From Winogradskya humida (lineage in GTDB: Bacteria > Actinomycetota > Actinomycetes > Mycobacteriales > Micromonosporaceae), in NCBI RefSeq assembly GCF_016862215.1, contig NZ_BOMN01000087.1, positions 1-64,000 of the forward strand: DNA of 64,000 bases, given 5' to 3'. Position 1 is the first letter of the stretch. Every line of letters begins with the position of its first letter. Positions 16,649 to 24,882 of the stretch are shown here, one piece after another. The position numbers were made by a program, and so were the translations under genes. The notes below the pieces were generated by a model. It was not told the DNA's origin, made no database searches, and saw nothing but the letters and a program-made list of their open reading frames with translations.

Positions 16649-18786
16649 ACCGTGACCTCCTGAGGAGTTGACGTGGGTGGCGGGGACGCGGGTAGTTCGA
16701 TCGGCAGCCGTACGGTGAAGACGGTGCCGGTGCCGGGCTCGCTGGTGAATCCGATGGACCCCTGATGCCGGTCGACCACGAGGCTGCGGACCAGCGGCAA
16801 CCCCTGCCCGGTGCCGCGGCCGACCCCTTTGGTGGTGAAGAACGGGTCGAACAGCTTGTGCGCGATCTCCGGCGGCACCCCGGTGCCGGTGTCGGTGACC
16901 TCGATGACAGCGTCGTCGCCGTCGCGGCGGGTCCGCACCCGGATCCTTCCCCGCCCCCGCGCCGCGGCGTCGATCGCATGCGCGGCGTTCACCAGCAGGT
17001 TGAGCACCACCTGGTTGATGTCGCCCACGTGGCACCACACCGGCGGGAGCTTCGCCAGGTCCGTCTCTACGTCGGCCACGTACCTGATCTCGTTGGCGGC
17101 GACGACCAGCGTGTTCCGGATCGCCTCGTCGAGATCCGCCGGAGCTTTGTCCTGGGCGCCGGGATGGCCGAAAGCCTTCATCGCCCGGACTATGGTGGCT
17201 ACCCGGTCGATACCCTCGAGAGTCTGGCGGATCGCCGCCGGTGCCTCCTCGATCAGGAAGTCGACGTCGAGGTCACGCAGTCGCTCCGTGAGGTCCGCGT
17301 CGGTGGGCCCTAGCCGCCCCCGCAGATCGGCCACCAGAGCCACCAGATCGGTGAACGTCTCGTCGAGGAAACGGACATTGTCGCCGATGAACTGCATCGG
17401 GGTGTTGATCTCGTGTGCGATGCCGGCGGCGAGCCTGCCGACCGACTCCAGCTTCTGGGCGTGCCGCAGCTCGAGTTCGAGGCGTTGCCGCTCGGAGATG
17501 TCGCGGGCGTTGAGGATCAGGCTCCGGGATCCGTCGTGCTCGGTCACGAACTCCACCAGGACCTCGAACTCGGTCCACTCCTCGGCGCCGGGTCCGCGCA
17601 GCCGCCGGATCTGTGCACCGGCCGGCTCCGGTCCCAGTACCGTTGCCACCTCCTCGGGATGGATGTACGACCGCAGTTCGCCTCCGATGAGGTCGTCCTG
17701 GGTCGTCGCGAGGAGCCGGGCGGCGGCCGGGTTGGCGAAACGGATGATCCCCTGCTCCCCGGCCAGCAACAGGGCATCGGGGGAGTGCTCCACCACGATG
17801 CTCAGCCGGGAGCGGGTCAAGAGCTGGTCGAGGGTCAGCGCGGCCTCGTCGGCCAGCGTCGACAGCGCCGCGGACAGGTCGTCGGCGGGTCGCCGCTCAT
17901 AGGAGACGACGAGCAGGCCGAAGACCTCGCCGTGCACGGCGAGCGGAACCAGGTGGAGCCGCTCGGCGGGCGGCATCCCCAGCAGCGCGGTGAACACGAG
18001 AGCATCCGCCCTGGCGAGCACCGCGGAACCACCTGGTCGCAGGGCCTGCTCGATGCCGGGGCCGGCCGTGCTCAGCGACGCTGTGCGGTTCACCGTATCC
18101 GGGCCGGCGGCACCGGCCCGCCCGATGACCCGGACCGACCCGGCGGTGATCGTGGTTACCAGCGTCGCCCCGATCCGCGCGTCCAAGGCGAACGCTGCCT
18201 CGGCGGCGGCCTGTGCCGCCTGGCCGCGGTCGGCTGCCGCGACGAAGGTGGCACCGGCCGCGGCGACGACCCGTTCGCGGGCGGCGGCGCGGTCCCGGGC
18301 GCGGATGCCCTGCGCCAGGGTGTGGTTGATGGTCAGACCGATCAGGGCGGTCACTGTCAGCGGTACGGCGTCGGAGACCGGCACGCCGGCCGACGCGACT
18401 CCGGCCCCCATGATGATGACGACGCAGGTTGCCCCCAGCGCGAGATCGAGGCGGCGTCCGTACAGTGCGCGAAAGTTGATCCACACGAAGAGCAGGCCGA
18501 TGGTGACGCCGTAATCGGAGGCCGCGGCGACCAGACCCACGCACAGGGCCTCGACCGGCCACAGCGCCAGCGGGAAACGGCCGCGCCGGTAACCCAGGCA
18601 CAACGACGCTGCGACCACGACGATGGCGGTGATCTCGGCAGCCCCCGCGCGGTTGTCGCTCGCGGTGATGCCGAAAACGCCGATGACTGACCAGAGCAGG
18701 CAGAACAGCAGGAACAGCAGGCGCACCTGTCCCAGCAGCGAGCCCTTGCCGGCGCTCAGCCACGGCCACCGGGCCAGGTTCGTCAC
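16645..18786 (-). CDS. Membrane-anchored GAF-PAS sensor histidine kinase
   Basis: The 713-residue kinase begins VTNLARWPWLSAGKGSLLGQ and has an N-terminal block of about six membrane helices to residue ~175. A GAF-like domain follows (about 190-330), then a PAS domain (about 335-440, VEHSPDALLLAGEQGIIRFAN). The HisKA-like region has His458 in LAAGIAHEINTPMQF, and the ATPase domain carries NLLVNAAHAIDA, DTGTGVP and GTGQGLPL. The GTG start at 18786 is supported by GGAGGA about 11 bases upstream; an in-frame ATG 90 bases further up gives a non-hydrophobic, Cys/Arg-rich prefix and is less likely. It pairs with the HDOD response regulator by ATGA overlap and mirrors the kinase at 12143-14335. Confidence 0.92.
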   Translation of the reverse strand: MTNLARWPWLSAGKGSLLGQVRLLFLLFCLLWSVIGVFGITASDNRAGAAEITAIVVVAASLCLGYRRGRFPLALWPVEALCVGLVAAASDYGVTIGLLFVWINFRALYGRRLDLALGATCVVIIMGAGVASAGVPVSDAVPLTVTALIGLTINHTLAQGIRARDRAAARERVVAAAGATFVAAADRGQAAQAAAEAAFALDARIGATLVTTITAGSVRVIGRAGAAGPDTVNRTASLSTAGPGIEQALRPGGSAVLARADALVFTALLGMPPAERLHLVPLAVHGEVFGLLVVSYERRPADDLSAALSTLADEAALTLDQLLTRSRLSIVVEHSPDALLLAGEQGIIRFANPAAARLLATTQDDLIGGELRSYIHPEEVATVLGPEPAGAQIRRLRGPGAEEWTEFEVLVEFVTEHDGSRSLILNARDISERQRLELELRHAQKLESVGRLAAGIAHEINTPMQFIGDNVRFLDETFTDLVALVADLRGRLGPTDADLTERLRDLDVDFLIEEAPAAIRQTLEGIDRVATIVRAMKAFGHPGAQDKAPADLDEAIRNTLVVAANEIRYVADVETDLAKLPPVWCHVGDINQVVLNLLVNAAHAIDAAARGRGRIRVRTRRDGDDAVIEVTDTGTGVPPEIAHKLFDPFFTTKGVGRGTGQGLPLVRSLVVDRHQGSIGFTSEPGTGTVFTVRLPIELPASPPPTSTPQEVTV

Positions 18787-18912
18787 GAAACGGTCCTCCG
18801 CCGACGCTCGACGATGCTGTGTACAACTCCTATCGGCAACTGACTGCGGGAGCGGAGGATCACCGGAGCCCAGCAAGGTCTGACGGCTCCGACCGGCGTG
18901 GTCAGCGGGGCC

Positions 18913-19200
18913 TCACAACCGGCTGGTGTCCCAGGAGTGGATGTAGCGCATGAGGGTGCGGCTCTTGGTCTGTACTTCGTCCATGCGGGCGAGGATGTCG
19001 TCGAGGGTCTGGATGGCCTCGGTGATGTGTGGTCCCTTGTTGAGCATGACGCAGTCGGCGCGTTCACCGGCAGCCGCGTCGGTGATCTCGGCTCGAGCGG
19101 GTTGTCCGGTCTTCGCGAGGGTCTCCAGGACCTGGGTCGCCCAGATGGCCGGCACGTGCGCGGCCTCGCAGAGGGCGAGAATTTGCCGGGGTACCTCGGC
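18913..19200 (-). pseudogene. Pyruvate kinase-like C-terminal-side fragment
   Basis: About 95 codons encode a segment of a pyruvate kinase-like TIM barrel: RQILALCEAAHVPAIWATQV, LETLAKTGQPARAEITDAA and RADCVMLNKGPHITEAI, then LDDILARMDEVQTKSRTLMR to the stop. In intact proteins this follows several hundred residues that include the N-terminal barrel and active-site Lys and Arg residues, all absent here. The homology begins directly where the sugar-ABC ATPase fragment ends, in another frame, so the junction is a recombination or deletion scar. It cannot be an active enzyme by itself; the open frame could make a chimeric peptide. Confidence 0.65.
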
Positions 19201-19524
19201 GAACCGAGGAAGCCGGCGACGAAGCGGTTGGCCGGTGACCTGTATAGCTCTTCGGGAGTGCCGACCTGCTGCAACCGGCCCCGGTCCAGCACCGCGCTGC
19301 CGTTGACCACCGGACAGCGCGGCCGGTTTGCGGTCCAGGAGGCTGGAGAGCACGAGCACCTCAGCCATGTCGGATACCTGTTGCGCCGCCTCCGCCTTGT
19401 CGACGTGCCGCAGCCTCAGGGCGAAGCCCATGTTCTGCCGTACGGTCATGTTCGGGTAGAGCGCGTAGTTCTGGAACACCATGGCGATGTCCCGCACCTT
19501 CGGTGCCTGGTGAGTGACGCCATC
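19197..19524 (-). pseudogene. Broken sugar-ABC transporter ATPase (MsmK/UgpC type)
   Basis: Two pieces of one ATPase remain in different frames. Bases 19524-19294 encode DGVTHQAPKVRDIAMVFQ, the Q-loop block NYALYPNMTVRQNMGFALRL and the signature ALSGGQRQR. Bases 19310-19197 encode LDRGRLQQVGTPEELYRSPA followed by NRFVAGFLGSP. Walker A and everything before it are missing, and about 70-80 residues with Walker B, D-loop and H-loop are deleted between the two pieces, which also shifts the frame. Such ATPases energise carbohydrate importers; this copy is certainly not functional. It is fused on its 5' side to a sigma-like fragment and on its 3' side to a pyruvate kinase fragment. Confidence 0.75.
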
Positions 19525-19529
19525 TGAGC

Positions 19530-19942
19530 AGTCCTGCGAGTTCCAGCTCGACGCGGTGCGCCCACTGCGCGCCGAGTGAGCCCGGGCCGGGCCAAGCGGC
19601 GACTGCTGCTGACAAGGCGGCGGGCTGGCTCTCGGTGACGCGACGTTGGACGATCTCGTCGATCCACGCCACGACGTCGGTGCCCGGAGCCATATTGCTG
19701 CCGGCGAGCCACCACACTTCGACGAAGGTGCCCGCGAGGATGCCCGCGATGCGATGCCGGTCCGACACCTGACGTCGTAATACGGATGACACCCGGCCGG
19801 AGCAGTGGTCGAACAACTCGGAGAACGCGTCACGGTTGTTGTCGGCGATTCTGAGGATCAACCACCGCAGTCGCTGCGGGTCACTGTCCGGTTCGCAGGA
19901 CGGGGAACCGCGGAAATTCGAGTGACATGTCAACGGTGGCAC
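19530..19942 (-). pseudogene. Sigma-70 (ECF-like) N-terminal fragment
   Basis: From a GTG at 19942 the frame encodes a region like sigma-70 region 2: LRWLILRIADNNRDAFSELF, then DHCSGRVSSVLRRQVSDRHR, AGTFVEVWWLAG and DVVAWIDEIVQRRVTESQPA. Region 4, needed to read the -35 element, is absent: the frame runs into the ABC ATPase fragment, where it becomes meaningless. I take it as a truncated SigK/ECF-type gene. It might still be translated as a chimera, since the frame stays open to about 19361. The three fragments from 18913 to 19942 all point the same way. Confidence 0.55.
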
Positions 19943-20050
19943 CGCAACTCCCAGGCGACGTAAGACGTACGCCGCCGGGGTCTGAGGCGACTGAACGCGA
20001 GGACCGGCCCCGCACTGCCGGAAAGGCTACGACATCACCGATCTGCGCAG

Positions 20051-20075
20051 TAGTCGCGTCACGAACGAGCGACTA
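20051..20075. repeat. Inverted repeat, possible hairpin
   Basis: TAGTCGC and GCGACTA flank an 11-base loop. The element lies between the sigma-like fragment and the universal stress protein remnant, where it could be a weak transcription terminator for minus-strand transcripts or an old operator. No T-tract follows. Confidence 0.3.
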
Positions 20076-20122
20076 GCGCCGTGGAAGCCCTGTCCGGCTG
20101 GTTCACGAGCCTGGCGGGGGAT

Positions 20123-20208
20123 TTACCGGACGATGGCGACGGGCAGGCGGCGTGGTGCAGAACGGCGTGGCTGGCCGACCCGAGGCGCCCGCCGCGCAGG
20201 GCTGCCTC
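20123..20208 (-). pseudogene. Universal stress protein C-terminal remnant with frameshift
   Basis: The minus strand reads GGRLGSASHAVLHHAACP, the typical end of a UspA domain, and after a one-base shift continues as PVAIVR and a stop. In intact proteins the two parts join as HHAACPVAIVR, so one base (a G or C) has been lost near 20145. Upstream homology to UspA is not clear. It lies just downstream of a complete tandem-USP gene and probably descends from a second copy. Confidence 0.5.
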
Positions 20209-20359
20209 GTGCAGGCGAGACCGAGTGGTGTGTCGTTGTCGAGGGCGGCGCGGATGACCTGTTGCGGTTCGGACACCATGTCTCCGACGAGTTCGGCGAT
20301 TTCATCGTTGTTCGTTCAGGCGGGGTGGTCGGCGGGCAGGTGGCGGTCGCCGGCGTGGG

Positions 20360-21298
20360 TCAGCGGACGATGAAGACCGGGCTGTGGGCTTGGCGGATGA
20401 GTTGCTGGCCGACGGAGCCCAGCAGTAGTCCCGGCAGCCCGTGGTGACCGCGGCCGCCGATGATCACGGCGGCGGCGTGCAGTGAGGCCTCGGTGAGTGC
20501 TGTGATGGCGGAGCCGTGCGCGGTGCGGCGGTGGACCTTCACGCCGGTCCTCTCGGCCTGCTCGATGACCTGGTCGGTGCCGGTTTCGTTGCTGTCGGCG
20601 GCGTGCAGCAGGATGAGTTCACATCCGCGCAGGCGGGCCTCGTCGAGGCCGAACGCGACAGCCGGATCGGACGCTGTCCCGTCGATGCCAACCACGATCG
20701 GGCGGGTGGTGAAGTCCGTTCCGGCGGGCCAGGCGGGCATCCGGACCACCATGACCGGACCGGGGTGGTGGGCGGCGATGTGCGCGCTGACAGAGGTGCC
20801 GGCCGCGTCGCTGATCCGTCCGTGTTCGCTGCCTACGACGACGAGGTCCGCGTCGCGGACCTCGTCGAGCAGCAGTGTCGCCGGCGAACCGGTGAGGAGG
20901 CGACTGCTCGCGGAGACGTGGACGGTGCCCGCGTGGACGCGGTCGACGAGGTAGGTCAGTAGCGCTGCCCCGCGCTCGTGTTCGGCGGACTGGTCCCGGA
21001 TGGCGGTCTCGATGAGGATCAGGCGCAGGTCCGCGCCGCGTAGCTCCGCCTCGATTCCCGCGTGGTCCACGGCGATGGAACTCGCAGGTGAATCGTGCAC
21101 TCCGACCGCGACGGTGGGGCGAACGACGGCGGTTGGGTGCGGGTCGGTGGGGCCGGGCTGGGTGGGGAGGCGGTCGAGGTAGCCGAACGCGCCGAGATAG
21201 CGGTTCACGGCTCTGCCGTAGGAGCTGGCTGGTGTGAGCGTGGCGGCGACCCTGTGCTGGGCGTCGCGGTTCGCTCGTTGGCGGTCCAGGTTCGTCAT
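20360..21298 (-). CDS. Tandem-domain universal stress protein
   Basis: The 312-residue protein contains two UspA folds. The first (about residues 60-200) is divergent: VRPTVAVGVHDSPASSIAVD, ADLVVVGSEHG, PVMVVRMP. The second (about 205-312) has the ATP-binding-type PIVVGIDGTASDPAV, IIGGRGHHGLPGLLLGSVGQ and the end SPVFIVR. Tandem USPs are typical members of actinobacterial dormancy regulons (DosR type) and bind ATP or act in redox and hypoxia survival. The ATG at 21298 overlaps the stop of the P-type ATPase (ATGA), so the two are one transcription and translation unit. Confidence 0.88.
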   Translation of the reverse strand: MTNLDRQRANRDAQHRVAATLTPASSYGRAVNRYLGAFGYLDRLPTQPGPTDPHPTAVVRPTVAVGVHDSPASSIAVDHAGIEAELRGADLRLILIETAIRDQSAEHERGAALLTYLVDRVHAGTVHVSASSRLLTGSPATLLLDEVRDADLVVVGSEHGRISDAAGTSVSAHIAAHHPGPVMVVRMPAWPAGTDFTTRPIVVGIDGTASDPAVAFGLDEARLRGCELILLHAADSNETGTDQVIEQAERTGVKVHRRTAHGSAITALTEASLHAAAVIIGGRGHHGLPGLLLGSVGQQLIRQAHSPVFIVR

Positions 21299-23879
21299 GT
21301 CGGCCTTTCCTGGAGGGGCCCGGCTTTTGTGGAGGGGGTGTGTACGCGGCGGTCGAGGCGGATCGCGGCGTAGCCGAGGGTGGAGAGGGCGGTAACGATG
21401 ATCAGGTCGGTGATCGCCGGCGGTTGGGTGCCGAGCAGGGACTGCAGCGGAGGCAGGTAGATGCCGGCGAGTTGCAGGGCGAGTGCGGTGGCGACGGCGG
21501 CGAGCAGCATCGGGTTGGACCGGGTGCCGGGCCGGGCCCGGGAGCCGAGGGCGACGGCGAGCTGGGTGACACCGAGGGCGAGGAAGGTCAGGGTCTGCCA
21601 GGGCCGGTCGGTGGCATGTGCCCACACCCCGACGCCGATGGTGACGGCGGCGATGACCGTGCCGACGCGCAGGATGCGTAACCACAGACCGGCGCCGAGG
21701 ATCGTTTCGGACGGCGGTCGTGGTGGCCGGTTCATGACGTCGGGGTCGACGGGTTCGCTGCCCAGGGCGAGGCCGGGCAGTCCGTGGGTGATCAGGTTGA
21801 TCCACAGGATCTGGGCGGGAAGCAAGGGCAGGGCGAGCCCGGCGAAGGGCCCGGCGAGCATCACGGCGATCTCGGCGGCACCGCCGGACAGCGCGTAGAG
21901 AAGGAAACGGCGGATGTTCGCGTACACCCGGCGGCCTTCCTCGGCCGCGGCGACGACGGTGGCGAGTTCGTCGTCGGCGAGGACCAGGTCGGCGGCTTGC
22001 CGGGCGACCTCGGTGCCCCGTTTGCCCATGGCGACACCGATGTCGGCGCGGTGCAGGGCGGGGCCGTCGTTGACACCGTCGCCGGTCATGGCGACGACCT
22101 GCCCGGCGGCCCGCAACGCGTCGATGATGGCGACCTTCTGCTGCGGGGTGGCCCGGGCGAAGACCCGCGCACCGTGCCCGGCCCGCGTACCCGGGTCGGT
22201 GGTGCGGCAGTCGACCACATCGTCGCCGGCGTGGATGATGCCGAGGTCGACGGCGATCGCGCCGGCGGTGGCCGGATGGTCGCCGGTGATCAGCACGGGA
22301 GTGATGCCGGCGCGTTGACAGGCGGCGATGGTCGCGGCGGCCGACGCCCGGGGCGGGTCGAAGATGGCGACGAGGCCGAGCAGGGTCAGGCCCTGTTCGG
22401 GTAGGGCAGGATCAGTGCCGGCTGCGCGGTCGGATCGGGCGACGGCGAGCACCCGGTAGCCGTCGGCGGCGAGGGCGCCGGCGTGTGCGGTGGCCCGGTC
22501 GATCAGATCTGCCGGGTCGCTGAGGACTTCCGGTAGCAGGACCGCTTCCGGCGCGCCCTTGCAGATGATCCGGGTGGTGCCGCCGGGCAGCCGGTGGGTG
22601 GTCGACATGCGTTTGCGTACGCTGTCAAATGGTCGTTCCCCGGTCCTGGGCAGCTGGTTGCGGAGTTCGTCGTGATCGATGCCGAGTTTCGCGGCGGCGG
22701 TGAGCAGGGCGACCTCGGTGGGGTCACCGACCGGCTGCCAGTCGGGGTTGTCGCTGTCCGGCGGATGCAAGGCGCCGTCGTTGCACAGCACTGCAGCCTG
22801 CAACAGCTCCGTCAGGTCGGGGGCATCGGTTCCGGTGAGGACGGCACCATCGCGGTGGACGTCGCCGTGCGGTGCATAGCCCGCGCCGTCGACGAGGGCC
22901 TCCCCGACGGGTGTCCACAGCCGGCGCAGCACCATTTGGCCCTCGGTGAGGGTGCCGGTCTTGTCGGTGGCCAGCACGGTCACCGAGCCGAGGGTCTCGA
23001 CCGCCGGCAGCCGCCGGATGACGGCGTGCCGGGCGGTCATCCGCCGGGCGCCCAGCGCGAGGCTGAGCGTGACGACGGCCGGCAGGGATTCGGGTACGGC
23101 CGCGACGACGAGGGTGATCGCGGTGACGATCATCAGCTGCAGCGGCTGCCCGCGGAACAACCCGAGCGCCAGAACGACGGCGCACAGCACCAGAGCACCG
23201 GCGGCGAGGAACCGGCCGACCCCGGCGAGGCGATGTTGCAGGGGAGTGAGGGTGGGAGGCGCCACCATCATCGCCGCGATGCGGCCCATGGCGCTCGCTG
23301 TGCCGGTCGCGGTGATCGTGGCCTGCCCGCGCCCGCGGACGACCACGGTTCCCGCGGACACCTCCGAGCCTGTTCCTGCCGCGGACTTGTCGACCGTGCC
23401 GATTCCCCGGTCAGTGCTGCCTCGTCGACCAGCAGGGCGACGGCCTGCACGACCGTGGCGTCCGCGGGCACGATGTCGCCCTCGGCCAGCACGAGCAGAT
23501 CCCCCACGACCAGGTCCGCCGCGGGCACCTCACGCTGACCGCCGTCGCGCACGACCCGGGCGTCGGGTGCGGTCAGGGCGGACAGGGCGGAGATCGCCCG
23601 TTCCGCTTTGACTTCCTGGATCACCCCGACGGTGGTGTTCACGACGATCACGAACAGGATCACGGACGCGTCGGTGAAATCGGCGGTGGCCAGGGTGAAG
23701 GCCGCAGCGGCGAGCAGGACCAGGACGAGCGGGTCACGCAGTTGCGACACGACGCGACGCCACAGCGATGGTGGTCGCCGGGTGGGCAGCACGTTGCCAC
23801 CATCGCGCACCAGCCGCCGAGCCGCTTCGTGCGACGTGAGCCCGGTGCCTGCCTCTGACGTGCGGGTTTCGGTTGTCAC
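21295..23879 (-). pseudogene. Cation-transporting P-type ATPase (Ca2+-type) split by a frameshift
   Basis: Together the two frames encode a complete P2-type ATPase of about 860 residues. The N-terminal part (from a GTG at 23879, VTTETRTSEAGTGLTSHEAA) covers the cation-ATPase N domain, the first membrane pair and the actuator domain up to DEAALTGES. The rest continues in another frame from VDKSAAGTGSEVSAG, with VPESLPAVVTLSLALGARRM, the phosphorylation motif DKTGTLTE, MTGDGVNDGP and the C-terminal helices. At 23395-23396 two bases stand where three are needed (ESAPVDK expected), a one-base loss. Either the gene is inactivated or the sequence has an error there. A later in-frame ATG at 23361 cannot make a working pump because the actuator loop is lost. 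Confidence 0.85.
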
Positions 23880-23967
23880 AACCGCCGCCTCTCCGAACAA
23901 CTCGCGAGCGATGAATGCGGTTACCTTGCTGCCGGGGCGGCACCGCATCAGGGGGTCAGCGAAATGG

Positions 23968-24696
23968 TCACTCCTGGCACCCACCAGGCGGCGAAGCGAG
24001 AGCCTCCGGAACCGATGCCGCCAGCGTTGCCTCGGCGCGCGCGGCGGCGTTGGTGTCGATCGCGCACAACGCGTTGTCGTCCAGCTGGTGGTCCGTGACC
24101 ATTCGCAGGGCCAGGACCTCGATCGGATCGAGCCGCGATGGCCCGTAGGTCCCGGCCAGGTCGAGCAGCCGTGCGCCGCCGCTGTCCCGTACGTTGCGCA
24201 AGCTTGTCCGGGCTGCCGTCAGCACCGCCTCCACGTCGGAACAGTCGGCAGTCTCGTCCGGGCACGGCTCTTGCCCAGCCGGCTCCGGAGGGGTGCCTGC
24301 GATGCTGCAGAACAGTATGGGCAACTGTGCTCGGCGGGCGGCGTCCAACCACGGGGCCAAGGGCTGCCCACCGGCCTCGACCAGGCAGACAGTCACTCCG
24401 CGCCGCCGGGACTGCACGTCATCGCGCGCCCGCGCGATGGCCCACTGAAAGCTGTTCGCGAACGCTGGTTCCCCGACGGTCGACACGATCGCGTCGGAGG
24501 GGCCGAGTGCGGCGAGCAAACCGGCGGCGACAGCTTCCTCACCGGCGTGGAAGTGCACCGGGAAGTCGCCCGAGATGCTGCCCGGGGAAGCGGCGTGGTG
24601 CTCGGTGAGGTGCCGGACGAGCAGCATCCGGTGCAGTAGATCGGTTCGCTGCACCGCGGGAGCGGGATGAGGCTGGAACGGATGTTCCTGTGTCAT
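23968..24696 (-). CDS. Degenerate thiamine-diphosphate E1-alpha-like protein
   Basis: The 242-residue protein begins like a pyruvate/branched-chain dehydrogenase E1 alpha subunit: DLLHRMLLVRHLTEHHAAS, then VHFHAGEEAVAAGLLAAL and DAIVST. It is about 90-100 residues shorter than usual. The ThDP-binding GDG...NN motif is not recognisable; the corresponding region reads VTVCLVEAGGQPLAPW and LPILFCSIAG. The segment with the conserved His-Arg of the active site is missing. It is therefore probably not a dehydrogenase. E1-alpha-like genes do occur in actinobacterial stress islands next to USPs and cation ATPases, as here. The ATG at 24696 has GAGG seven bases upstream and a DosR-like box 36 bases upstream. 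Confidence 0.6.
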   Translation of the reverse strand: MTQEHPFQPHPAPAVQRTDLLHRMLLVRHLTEHHAASPGSISGDFPVHFHAGEEAVAAGLLAALGPSDAIVSTVGEPAFANSFQWAIARARDDVQSRRRGVTVCLVEAGGQPLAPWLDAARRAQLPILFCSIAGTPPEPAGQEPCPDETADCSDVEAVLTAARTSLRNVRDSGGARLLDLAGTYGPSRLDPIEVLALRMVTDHQLDDNALCAIDTNAAARAEATLAASVPEALASPPGGCQE

Positions 24697-24731
24697 GACC
24701 TCACCCTGTTCCGTCCGGGCCCGCTCACGCA

Positions 24732-24745
24732 GAGGCTTTGGTCCC
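24732..24745 (-). promoter_or_regulatory. DosR/DevR-like box upstream of the E1-alpha-like gene
   Basis: Read on the minus strand the site is GGGACCAAAGCCTC, close to the actinobacterial DevR/DosR dyad of the type GGGACnnnnGnCCC; the second half is imperfect. It lies 36-49 bases before the start codon. The assignment comes from similarity and from the dormancy-type gene content around it. Confidence 0.4.
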
Positions 24746-24882
24746 CTCCCTCCCGGGTTTTACGGGTCCTTCACACCGAGGGCTCATCCTGCCTTCACGT
24801 CACCAGTGCCGCCATCGCGGCTCCGGGCTGGGACGCCGGGCTGATCATGGCGGCACGCGATGGACGTGCCCCGGCCGGGCCG

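Noticed and set aside
15449..17038. HDOD regulator extended to a 529-residue protein
   Set aside because: The N-terminal extension is kinase DNA read in another frame; the ATG at 16648 starts a normal receiver domain.
18783..19310. A 175-codon minus-strand frame as a complete ABC protein gene
   Set aside because: Only its first about 38 codons match an ABC ATPase; the rest is out-of-frame pyruvate kinase DNA, so it is part of the mosaic and not a gene.
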